Position numbers and translations under genes: made by a program. Under the pieces are notes generated by a model. It was not told the DNA's origin. It saw only the letters and a list, made by a program, of their open reading frames with translations, and did no database searches. From NCBI RefSeq assembly GCF_000003815.2, contig NC_049988.1, positions 10,318,156 through 10,382,155 of the forward strand: DNA of 64,000 bases. The letters are read 5' to 3'. The DNA comes from Branchiostoma floridae (taxonomy: Eukaryota; Chordata; Leptocardii; Amphioxiformes; Branchiostomatidae). Shown here piece after piece: positions 1-12,300 of this stretch. The first letter of the stretch is position 1; every line of letters begins with the position of its first letter.

Positions 1-828
1 TGAACTGACCAATTAAAGTGTCCCTGTCTGCATTCTATGCATAATTAAAGATGATTACAGGTAATTACTTTGGGCAAAGGTACTAAAAACAATTACTATT
101 GATAATAAAAAAAAAAAGGCCCTGTCAACATGACGAATGGGGTTGTCAGATTCACACGTACAAAAACTACAAAATCCAAGCATGTAAACTTGAAAGGCAA
201 AGACAAGCTTGTATAATAAAAACCTATGATATAATGACATGCAAAGAATGCACAACAAGTGTGTTTGCGTGAATTATTTCTGGAAAATTTATTTTACTAT
301 CAGAAAGTTAGATATTGACTGTTGAATTCATACGTACTGCCTAAATTTTATCAAAATGGACAAACTTTAAAATTGATTAATTTCAAATAATCTGAAGAGT
401 ATTCTTATTTTCTGGAAAGCTTTTCTAAAAAGTAGGCAGTCTTCTCTCAGTCTTCTCTACATCCTGTAAAAATTTTGTTACTGTTAGCCATCTGCAACAA
501 GCTGGTCTCGGTCATTATTTGTCAAATCTGAAGAGTAAAATGTGTTCATATATTGCACAAATATTTTGGTAATTATCATTTAGTCTAGTACATAATTGGA
601 ATGAGCAGAATCTCTTCTCTACTTCTGCCAAATTTTACCTACTTGACCTCACAAAACTTGAGACACAAATGTCAAATTTGTCTGCCAAACCCACACTAAC
701 ATCTTTAATGGTCTTAGTCCCACTTTAGCAAAACAGAGGTCTGCCAATACTAGCTTGGGTACCTAAAAGTACTACCTATACTTTACCAATTTGGCCAGCC
801 AGAACCCCCAATTTCCTGATGTAACGTC

Positions 829-912
829 CTTGATTTAGCGTAATACGTAGGGTGTTCTTCTGAATTCAGCATAACTCGTTGTCACAACCCGCCATGCAGA
901 CCCAGAGTCTTT
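829..912 (+). mobile_element. Short fragment of the TTACG-repeat transposon
   Basis: TTGATTTAGCGTAATACGTA, then GGGTGTTCTTCTGAATTCAG and a degraded end CCATGCAGACCC align with the right-hand part of the 29.3-kb copy. Confidence 0.65.
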
Positions 913-1850
913 AGAGGCACCTGGGGCAGCACATCACTTCTAACTGCAAAACACCGGAATTTGACCAGTGCTCCACCAGATATGAATATTACTACTTCCA
1001 GCTAATAGACACAGACTAAGAAATCCATACTCTCCAAGCAGAGGTTATGGCTCTGGCAGTTTATCGACGATTTTGTTGGGCTTTCTATTTTGTCAGATTT
1101 TGTCTCAGTTGCTATTGTTGCTAACTTTGGATTGGCGACATAAGACAAATTATGATATACATGACTAAAAGGCAAAAAGGAGACAAAATTGCATGTTGTC
1201 ATGGCCTTTTCAAGGCTAATACCCCCAGCTGGGTATAAACAAACCTCCTTGGTCTAATACTACCCCAGAAGCAATGACTGTTTTACAGTCAATGGTCTAA
1301 GGGGATTGAAGTGTGCCTTATAATCATCAATCCAAATCCTTTCTGACTGTGAAACCGTCGGTCCATTATATGGACCCGAACGGCCCATATCATGACCCGA
1401 ACGGTCCATATCATAATCATGACAAATTTATTCACGCCTTTCACGCCTTTCCTCACACCTCTCAGAGATGTGTGAGGGAGACCTGCAGAGGTCCAACCTT
1501 TTCAACCTTTTTGACAAGTTTTTCAAAAAATTCTCTTTAATTACTCTGATTAAATGTTCTTCAAAACCCTCACTAGCCACGAACCACAAAATGTGTACAA
1601 TTCCTTCAGACCAGTTAAATTAAATTCATCCCACATGTACAACACTACATTTTCTGTATCCAACAACTTTCGACTACCCAAACCTAAAACATTATAAAAC
1701 GTACCTTCCTGTACCATTGCAATTATACTCTGGGACTCATTGCCATCTGACAATAAGTCACTGTGTACATTGTCCAGTTTTAGACAAGCCATCTCAAACA
1801 TTGTATCTCTAAGACCTTTGACCTGAGACACTGTGCTCTATTGTAAATAC

Positions 1851-1962
1851 TATGATTGTTGATTGTTGTATTTTTTTAAATGTATGTTGTATAGTCATGT
1901 TGATTGTTTTGAATCTTGGAAGATGAGCCCAAATGGGCTAAAGGTTAATAAAAATCAAAGCA
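1851..1962 (+). mobile_element. Possible LINE 3' tail
   Basis: The hairpin-like GAGCCCAAATGGGCTAAAGG followed by TTAATAAAAATCAAAG, with preceding T-rich sequence, is the kind of 3' untranslated tail seen in CR1/L2-type LINEs. No coding portion is recognisable directly before it. Confidence 0.45.
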
Positions 1963-3238
1963 AATGAAACTGTCTCAACATCTCCACCCTGATGTCAGGA
2001 AAAACTGTACACCAACTGAGCCAACTCAGGCACCTCAATGTTATGTTACAAACCATGGAGAGAGAATGTAATGGCCAACGTCTTGTGTGATTGAAAAAAC
2101 AAAACAAAACAAACACTTGGACCCCGTATAGTGCTATCCTTTCAAAGATGACATTTGTTATGTCTATATTGAGCGTTGAAGTCAAGGAATGCCTTCTTTT
2201 GAGTCAGCTAGCTCATGATGCAGAAAAAACAGCTTCTGTTGGGGGACAGGTCCCGAGGATTTCCTGTTCATCCCGTCGGCCTCTCCTAGACATACTGAAT
2301 TGGTCATACACGTGCTAATTACACAAGCTACCCAGGTGTGATTCTAATTAATTCAGTGATTTTCATGGTGTTAATTGTATGCGGTCTGCAATCGGGGTAA
2401 GCTTTGAAACCCGAAGGAACAACCTGCTCAGTCCCGCGGGAACAAGAATTTCCTGCGGGAACTTATGTTCAGACCGCGGGAAAAGCAATTTTTAAAGTCA
2501 AATATCTCAAGAAATTTGTACGTTAGGACACTAAAAAAGTAGCCTGATACTCAGGATAACATGAGCTTTCCAATGGTACGTAAAACTTTGATGTATGTCC
2601 AGGAAGAAAAAAGTTGAAAAAATAGGATTTCAACATTGGCTGCGATCAAAACGGAAAATGTACTTCCGGATTTGAACTGACTGGTGATATCTGATGTTCG
2701 GCAAATAGAAGCATGAACAACCAGTATAGTGGTACAATCTTAAGTAATTGACCTTTATTTATGCCAGTATACAGATTCCAATACGTCGATGAAGGTTAGA
2801 CATCCGTGTAATAAGATACACAAAAAGCAGTTACTCAAGCAACTGGATATGATTTTGGAAATGGCAAAAGCATGTTTAGAGACGCCGATTGAAGTAACTG
2901 TCAACAGTAACTCCAATCAGAAATCTCTACTGACAGAATTAATGATTACAAGATTCCAATTAATCTAATAAAATCTTTAAATTTTAAGACATTCACTTGA
3001 CCGATAAGACTTCTCAACTTTGATTCATGTCACTTTGACTTATGTCACTAGATCAATGGATTGACTTGAAATTTAGGATTATAAATGGGAGACCACTCTT
3101 ACACATTCCTAGCATCATAAGGATGATCACAGTCTGTGTCGACAGAGATTCTGATCTAGATCTCAAATGCAGATTGCAATTTCTAATCTACATGTATACC
3201 CAGACATTTATAAACAATAAGATGATATCAGAACTCAC

Positions 3239-3382
3239 ATCTTCTGCAAACTTCCACTGCTGACCACCGCTGGTTCCGTGACACTTCATGATTCGAGGGA
3301 AGGACTTGGGATCGTTTTCATTCACGTCTAGACACAGCAGACCTGTCAACTGTAGCTCATCCTGATCCGTCAGGTACCAGAC
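3239..3382 (-). CDS. GALNT11: GALNT11 coding exon 12: ricin-type lectin, beta repeat
   Basis: Acceptor ATGTGTAG|GTC, then [20 protein letters not shown], ending [14 protein letters not shown], donor GAT|GTGAGT, phase 0. CLD and the CHG...QQW(K)F strings are the second lectin repeat, with QxW. The exon's first 13-14 bases plus the acceptor are the seed of the 45-bp tandem array that fills the preceding intron. The third lectin repeat and stop codon should follow at lower coordinates; I could not find them in 1-3238. Confidence 0.94.
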
Positions 3383-6300
3383 CTACACATAGAGAGACAG
3401 GGAACAGGTAAGAGTCAGGTACCAGACCTACACATAGAGGGACAGGGAACAGGTAAGAGTCAGGTACCAGACCTACACATAGAGGGACAGGGAACAGGTA
3501 AGAGTCAGGTACCAGACCTACACATAGAGGGACAGGGAACAGGTAAGAGTCAGGTACCAGACCTACACATAGAGGGACAGGGAACAGGTAAGAGTCAGGT
3601 ACCAGACCTACACATAGGGCGACAGGGAACAGGTAAGAGTCAGGTACCAGACCTACACATAGAGAGACAGGGAACAGGTAAGAGTCAGGTACCAAACCTA
3701 CACATAGAGGGTACAGGGAACAGGTAAGAGTCAGGTACCAAACCTACACATAGAGAGACAGGGAACAGGTAAGAGTCAGGTATCAGACCTACACATAGAG
3801 GGACAGGGAACAGGTAAGAGTCAGGTACCAGACCTACACATAGAGAGACAGGGAACAGGTAAGAGTCAGGTACCAAACCTACACATAGAGGGTACAGGGA
3901 ACAGGTAAGAGTCAGGTACCAAACCTACACATAGGGCGACAGGGAACAGGTAAGAGTCAGGTACCAGACCTACACATAGAGGGACAGGGAACAGGTAAGA
4001 GTCAGGTACCAGACCTACACATAGAGAGACAGGGAACAGGTAAGAGTCAGGTACCAGACCTACACATAGGGCGACAGGGAACAGGTAAGAGTCAGGTACC
4101 AGACCTACACATAGAGGGACAGGGAACAGGTAAGAGTCAGGTACCAGACCTACACATAGAGAGACAGGGAACAGGTAAGAGTCAGGTACCAGACCTACAC
4201 AGAGAGGGACCGGGAACAGGTAAGAGTCAGGTACCAGACCTACACATACATGTAGAGGGACAGGGAACAGGTAAGAGTCAGGTACCAGACTTACACATAG
4301 AGGGACAGGGAACAGGTAAGAGTCAGGTACCAGACCTACACATAGAGAGACAGGGAACAGGTAAGAGTCAGGTACCAGACCTACACAGAGAGAGACAGGG
4401 AACAGGTAAGAGTCAGGTACCAGACCTACACATAGAGGGACAGGGAACAGGTAAGAGTCAGGTACCAGACCTACACAGAGAGAGACAGGGAACAGGTAAG
4501 AGTCAGGTACCAGACCTACACATAGAGGGACAGGGAACAGGTAAGAGTCAGGTACCAGACCTACACAGAGAGAGACAGGGAACAGGTAAGAGTCAGGTAC
4601 CAGACCTACACATAGGGCGACAGGGAACAGGTAAGAGTCAGGTACTAGACCTACACATAGGGCGACAGGGAACAGGTACTAGTAAGAGATTGGCACAGGT
4701 TTGTCCAAAAGCTGAAACCCGTAATCTTACAGTCATTATTTTTACAAAGCATTTTGTATGAAAGCATTTTGGGGCTTAAATGTACTGTTTGTGTTTACCA
4801 TTCAAGACCTATTGTGAAAGTTTTATATTATAAAGATTGGAGCTTGTAACAGACTGCAAAGACTTTGAGACTTTGTTGAAGAAAATTTCCATGGACTTGA
4901 AGTCATTACAAGAAGTATAGGTTAAGTGAGTCAAAATCTTTCTGCTACATACAGGCACATTATATTAATGTGTGACGATGAAATGCAAGAAAAAACGCTT
5001 AACTAATGTTATAAAAAACGTAGTAATACCACCCACCTGATTCTTGTCTTCAGACAAACATTCACTCACTACGACTAGTGACCCCTTCTCATTGGGTCCA
5101 TTCTGGGATATCAGACACAACCCTGAGTCCAGATGCTTGATCTGAAAATAACAAGCAAAGCAGTATAGTGGTTTAACAAAAGGAATGGTGAGAGCAACAC
5201 CTTCTCTACTTCAAATGTTGGTGGTGCCACACATTTTCAAAACATGAATGACAATTGTGACTGACAACACATCATTCTCATTCTCCTGTGCATACCCTCA
5301 CCTGTAGGCAATGCAGTATGCTATGCTAATAACAAACTAGCCTGAGGTTTCCACTTTTGTGGCTATGGCATCTAACAAGCTGTCAGCCAATCAAAGAATT
5401 GTCTAAATGTATTCTTTAGGTAAAGTCATTTAGAGGCCATTCCCACAAAAGTGAAAACCTCAGCTTGGTTAAGTAGAACTTCCCAAAGGTGTATTGTGTA
5501 GGCTGGGGGCAAGACTCTGCATAATGATTATTTTTAAAGCATTAAGATGGTTAATGCTTTTGTCTTTCCGATAGAAGACAACATATCTTTTTCAACATAA
5601 CTACACAAACGGAAACAGCCTTTCACTCTTGCTCTTACTTTAATATTCAACAGGGAAAGTTGATTATGATTTCCAACTCAATTCGTTTCAAAGCTTAGCT
5701 CTCCTGTACTTACATGTCCTTTCTTGATGACCTTAGGTCTGGGTGGTAGCTGCCCCACACCGACTTGTTTTACTCCCCAGGGATTCGCTGCTCTCACGTC
5801 CTTATTCCGGCCTGCAACTAATGCAGAATAGAAAACTTAGAAAAGTCTTAAATAATTACCAATAGGGCAGAGCTCTTGGTGGAGAGCTTTATTCATATGA
5901 ATACAAAATAAAAGAGGATCAATCTGGGTATGTGGAGACATGCCATGTTCCCAGATGTACTGATCTACAGACTACACTGTGGATTACAACATTGATCTAT
6001 TAATAGTACCAACATCTACATGTAGAAGTTTCAATCTTACCACTAAACAACTGTAATACATATGGAGGCAAAGAAATCGTTACTACTGTATAAGTGTAAA
6101 GTATCTTCTTTAAACAATTAAAACCAGTAAGGCTAACATCACATTTCCAAACTGGATCCCAGGCTGGTTGTTTGTGGAAACAAAAAATGGAACTGTGTAC
6201 GTAAAAATATAGACAAATAATGCCTGCAACTATTCCCTTTACGTCTTGTGTATTTTGGTGTCTTTCATATCATATCTTTCATTCCCGAAAGCTGCCCGGC

Positions 6301-9300
6301 TGGGCCCCAGTTTGAAAATGTGCTGTAGGCCTAAATAGAACATGATTATCACAAATTGTCCTGTCATAATGTACATGTACACACATGTACATTTATCCCC
6401 ACCTGGTACAAACAGCTCAGGATAGATGTTGTCCAGGTACCATTTGAAGGAGTGACAGTTCAGCTTCTCCCTGAGTTTTAACCTGTCACTGATGTCACCA
6501 TATGTTCTCGTCTTCATCTCTGGACGGAGGGAGAAGTACTGATCCTGCAACAGAGAAAAACAAGGCTTTTCAAGCTTAACTATATGTTTATAGCTTGGAG
6601 AGAGTGCACGTAGTCTCAAACTACATTATCAAATTCCATACACAAAGCATAAATACCTCAAGCAACTGGGTCAGTAACTGAACAGAATATGGAATTCAAG
6701 CTAGCTGATTTCCAACCAAAAGTTTGTTTTCACATACAAGTGCACTTTAGACAATTTTCAGTGACTGATGAAAGACAGCGGACACTATCTGAAACATCTG
6801 TTTCCAAAATCATATCCAGGTGGTTGCGAGTAACTTTAAATTTATATTGTGTATCTTATGAATGTAGGTGCTGGTCTAACCTTCATCGTTGCATATTAAT
6901 TGCACCATGCTGTTTCTGCTAGATGAGTAAGACAGATGTTTTTTGGGAGAGAATGCTAACTGTAAAAATGTAGAGGACTGTTTCAATGTGTCCTCTGACG
7001 GCAGGTGGCCGCCTGCGTCAGGTGGTTGCTCGGCCAGGTTGGACTGTAGCTAAAAAGCTAGCTTCTGTTGTACAATGTGACAGGAAGATACAAACATGAA
7101 AGACATGATACAAGTCATGAAACAAATAAAGTGTTTAACCTTATACTCATCCATCCAAACGTGCGCCATGCGCAGGGAGTTTTTCGACATGGTGTCCTCC
7201 CCGTTAGGCGATCCGTACGGGCGGCGCTTGCGGAAAACGTGCCCCACTCTAGAGCAGGGGATGATTTCTAATGTCCCACCACACATCCAGATCTGCAGGG
7301 GACAGGTAAAAATCAAGTAGTTGTAAAATAAGGTTTTGTTGTTTAAAAAATAGTTTTGATGACCCTGAATACCCTCTGACCTTCAAAATGAACAAATCAA
7401 CTGGAATAACAATCAGTTCAAGCTAAGAAGTAGTCATTCAAAAATTTTAATACTGATAATTGTGTAGATACAAGATAGAGCCTTTGAACAACCACAAGTG
7501 ACAGACGTTACTAATCACAATTCATTCCATTACAGTAGCCTGGATATAATGTGATAATCTATTTAACCTTACTTGTGACCCCAAACCAGACGCTGCTGCT
7601 ATTATTTACCCTACTCAACAATTGTTTAGAAAAGACAGAGTAATTATACTGCAATTTGTCTTTTCACTGCCGCTTTCAGCCTTGCCATGCGTAAGATTCA
7701 AGGTTTCCATGAAGGTCATACAATACAACAAAAGTATGTTAGCACTTAGTTAACAAAAAAAAACTATGCAGCCATGATAGACTTGGCTACATCATTAGTT
7801 CAATATTAGGTAGTCAGAATCACAGCCTGGGTAACATCCTAGTTACTTGCCATCCTAGTTTTCTATGACAAACAAGGATGGCATCCAGGCCAACAAATTC
7901 AAACAAATCAATACAAAACCAAAGCTATATTAAACTCTACTATATATTCTGACAAAATATATATAGTTCACCTTAATCCGGGGGGTAACCATTATCCATT
8001 GTTTTTAAAACCATGGCATTTGGGGGTATAAAGTTGATGGACATTGGTTTCCAACTGCAATATCTTATTATTTCTACATGGTGAGAATAGNNNNNNNNNN
8101 NNNNNNNNNNNNNNNNNNNNNNNNNNNNNNNNNNNNNNNNNNNNNNNNNNNNNNNNNNNNNNNNNNNNNNNNNNNNNNNNNNNNNNNNNNGGTACCTGTC
8201 AGGTGAGCACACAGCCAGAATCAAACTCACGGCAAGGCCTCTAACCACTGGACTACGCACGCTACCATAAATGTGCAATGTACATAGACACTACATGTCT
8301 TACTTGATAGGTGCTGCAGCTCCGTCCGGCCCCTGTAGTAACTGCTGAGGAACCTGGTCCCACTTGAAGTGCAGGCCCCAGTTGAACCCTCCCCTGACCA
8401 GAGGCGAGGCCGTGTACTCAAACGTGTCCGAGTTGATGATGTCTATGATGGGACACACCACCCGCGTGCGGTCCTCGGCTATACGGGCAAGCAATGGTTC
8501 CAGCCATTGTTTACTGACCTCACAGTGACTGTCCAAAAACATCAGGACATCTCCTGGGAAAGGAAAGGAAGACATTCATAGATCAGTTGCCTTAACCATG
8601 ATGATGACCCTGAATGTTCTGGGTGTGTAATGCAGCCAAGCAGTATGTTATACATTCATGTTTTTGAAATTCTACAAATGCATCACATGTACACCTTCAT
8701 ACATTGTACATGCCTGGTAGGTCAGCTTGTGCCATTTCACTTGTCAAGAAAGTTATGTTTTTGGTGCTGTTTGTCTGTAACTTAATGATATTTACTGTTT
8801 GTAACTTAATGATATTTACTAGGTTGGTGCATGAAATTTTGGACAATGGAAATTCTATCAACTTCCTATGGTATTACGAAGAAACTTTCAGTTTTTATAT
8901 CTTGTTGAAACAGTTTTGCCATGTCACAGGTCATGATAACAAAAATTTTCTTTTTATGTACAAAATGTAATTTAGGGTTAATGCCAGGGTTGTCTCAAGA
9001 ACCCATCCCTCCTACCTGGGATGAAAATTTACTTGTTGGGACAGGCAAAAATCTAAATCTTCAGTACATAAAATTGATGAAAATGTATTTTTATGAAAAT
9101 GACAGATTTTACAAGGAAAATCAACAACATTGGCTCCGAAATAATGAGAGGGAAGGAAAAAGTTTAAAGCTGGAGGCACCCTGATGATGATGTAGGCCCT
9201 GACCTGATGCGTGTGTGGCTCCCTTGACCCTGGCCCGGATCAGCCCCTCCCGTTTGTCTGTCCTGTACAGCTGCACCATGGGAAGGTGATCCCTGATGTA

Positions 9301-12300
9301 CTCCTCCAACTCCTCCTTCAGGTGACCTGTGCAAAACAAGGGTGCAAACTCAGGACTTTTTCTCAGCAAGAAGTTCACCTACCAATAGCATTTTTGTATA
9401 ACGCTAGTTCACTTTTTCCCGTGAGGTAACCTAGATTCGTTGCTTCAAAAAGCTGGGTATTTAGAGATTTCAGGTCAACGATGTGGGTTCAAATGTCAAC
9501 ATTTTGAAAATATTGCAATGAGAAACTACCTTCCATCGATTTAACGATCCTCAAATACCATATAATACAACGGTTACCCTATGGATAAAGGTGAACTAAC
9601 GTTACTGATGCTCACCACATCACAAGGCTCCAAAATGAGTTGAAGTTAAGGGTTACATGAATAGAAAAATAAATGCTACAATAGTTAATTTAACATCAAG
9701 ACACTGTAAGGTGCTTACAGTATGCCCACAATGTGGCTCATATAAATGTTATTTTTGTCATTTCAATCTTTTGTCATTGAATTTTTCACACCTGCAGAGT
9801 GGTAGTTTATTGAACTGCAGATTGTTATTAAGTGAAAATTCAACAAATCTATAAAAGGAGCTACATACAGAAATGAGAAGGTATGCTACTTTGGTGCACT
9901 CTCACTCAGACTCAGATTGCAAGTATGAAAATTCAACTGATGACAAAAGCAACTACAGTGGAAGCCGCTTAATTGCACACCCAATTTGCCAGTGAATTCC
10001 GTGCAATTATCCGGCGTGTGCGATAATGCGACGTTACCCAGTTGGACCGCACCGCCACGGGATTTGGGGATTCCATGCAATTGACCGAAGTGTGCGTTTA
10101 TCCGACGTGCAATTAACTGGCTTCCACTGTACATGTATATTGCATGAGAGAAGGGGGGCACATTGCTTTGGTGTACACTGCAGCCTCAGACTCAGAACAT
10201 TGTCTAGTTACTCACTTTGATCACTGAAGTCATCAATGAGGATGATCTCCTGCAGTAGTTCCCGAGGTGTGCGATCCAGCACACTGTGTACCGTCCTCAG
10301 CAGGGTGGACCATGCCTCGTTAAAGAAACAGATTACAATACTCGTCTTGGGTAAACCCGATGGGTAGGACTTTCCTCGGCACCTGCAAGATGGAGAAGCT
10401 GTTCATGTAGACCTTTTTCATACCTTTTTACTTTTCTACTTGAATGTACGATTACCAGGTTAATTTTTAATACTGACTGTTACTTCAGCAGCTGCAATTT
10501 TTCAAAATTTCGGGAGTTGTAGTAACCTCTCACTGCAAACTTAAAACAAATATTTCCATTTAATACTGTAAAATATGTGGATATAGCAGGGGTCTAGCCA
10601 GCGTCCGTTTTTCCGTCAATTGACGGAAATTTGCTGCGTCCGACGGAAAAATTTTAAAACCAATCCGTCAACCTTGACAGACAAAAATCCTTGGTGGAAG
10701 CTACAGGCGGCTTGGGGACGCCGTCCACGGCTGTAAAAGCCACACACTGTTTGTTTTGCTATTGTTATGATTGTTGACAATGTGTGTCGGCGCCCTTACG
10801 CATACGACAATCTCATTAAAACCCATTTTTCAAGGTCTCAGTTCAGTCCTTCTAATTAATTTTCGCGGTTTTCGCGACGATTGTAATTGGCTGACGGAAA
10901 AAAATTTTGAGCTGGCTAAAGCCCTGGGATATAGAGACCTTAAAACCACTGCAAACACAGCATTTTCTACTTACCACAAGATAAAATCACTGGAAACTTT
11001 AGGCATTTACAATATCCAGTCTCAAGCGCAGTAAGCGTAAGAAAGTTTGTATTGTTTTCCTTACTTGTCATTCCTTGTATCTGGAATGTTTCTGTGGAAG
11101 CCAATGCGATCACTAATGAGAAGGTTGAAGGCGTGTCTCCTGTACCCCATGTCACGTGTCTCCTGGTCTTCTGGAGACTTTATGAGGCCTGGATGGATAA
11201 GATAAAACATCTATTAGCTAGTTACATGTAACTGGAGGAAAAGATAATGAATAAGTAGCTGATTTGCAGAATGTAACAACTTGGAAGGGGGAAACCTGAA
11301 ATGTTGATGATGCAAGCCAGGGCTCTAGCCAGCTCGAATCTTTTTTCTGTCAGCCAATTCCTATTGTTGCGAAAACGGGTTTTTAATGAGATTATTGTAT
11401 GCGAAAGGGCACCGACACACTTCTTCAACAATAATAACAATAGCAAAACAAACAGTTTGTGGCTTTCAAGCCGCCTGTAGTTTCCACCAAGAATTTTTGT
11501 CCGTCAAGGTTGACGCATTGGTTTTAAAATTTTTCCGTCACACACAGCAAATTTCTGTCAATTGACAGAAAAACAGACGATGGCTAGAGCCCTGACCAGT
11601 GCAACCTGGCTTTTGGCTCAGGTTGCCGCCTTGGCACCTGGCTGAAAAGAGCTTTTCAAGCACTGCTTTAAACATGAAGATTACCTAGTTCTGAGAGCGG
11701 CAGGTTGCTGAGTTTGGTGGTGTCTGCACCTTGATGACTCCTGAACGTCAGCCGTCTGTCACTCTCCTCCTCATCTTCCACCTGCACACGTGGTCTTCTG
11801 GGCTGGAAACGGATCCTGGTACAGAACATGGGAAAACAGAGTCAGGACACAGTCATCTCGCCAGGCCTTTTCAGCATAGGGGGCCCCTACGCTTTGATTT
11901 GGATCCCCTATGCTGTGATTTGGGCCCATATGCTGTGTTTCTATCAGTACTGGGGGCCTTTCTTATGTTTTGTAACAAAGTTTTTAAAAAAGGTTGGCTT
12001 TATTTGACTAAATTTGGCCTGCAAAATACAGTTAATAGTATTTGTGACAGTATAGATTCAAAAATTTTCAGGGGGAGGATTTTCCCAGACCCCCAACAAT
12101 GCTCATGCATGCATCGCTTATCATGTGGCTTGCTGCACGAAGATGTAATGCCCCTAAGCTTCCTTGTACAGGACCAAGTAAAAGGAGTATCCAAAATTTA
12201 ATTATACTGCTGTGGGGGTCCCTGCCATTGCGGTAGGCGACAGTTGGCTAGTTTTACACCATATTTTCAGACCACCTCTGTTGAATTACCACACTTTGAT

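Larger units (their letters stand above)
1..3238. other. Left flank, probably terminal GALNT11 intron
   Basis: Between the last visible GALNT11 exon and the window edge. It holds a TTACG-transposon fragment, a LINE-like tail, a 21-bp tandem (CATATCATGACCCGAACGG) at 1360-1420 and CCGCGGGAACA-type repeats at 2430-2480. I see no lectin exon and no other gene. A 93-codon minus frame at 1550-1831 is not recognised. Confidence 0.6.

Noticed and set aside
1550-1831. 93-codon minus-strand frame (MSQVKGLRDTMFEMACLKLD...)
   Set aside because: The composition looks fairly coding, but I recognise no family, see no splice borders tying it to a gene, and the GALNT11 lectin end it might have been does not match. 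It may be an old transposon or phage-like relic; left uncalled.
3357-3876. Open frames encoding ([15 protein letters not shown])n on the minus strand
   Set aside because: They are the 45-bp intronic minisatellite read in a frame other than that of the GALNT11 exon. The frame stays open only because the unit is a multiple of three without a stop in that frame.
8191-8262. tRNA gene on the minus strand
   Set aside because: A-box is good but the B-box is decayed and no cloverleaf closes; interpreted as a SINE head cut by the gap.
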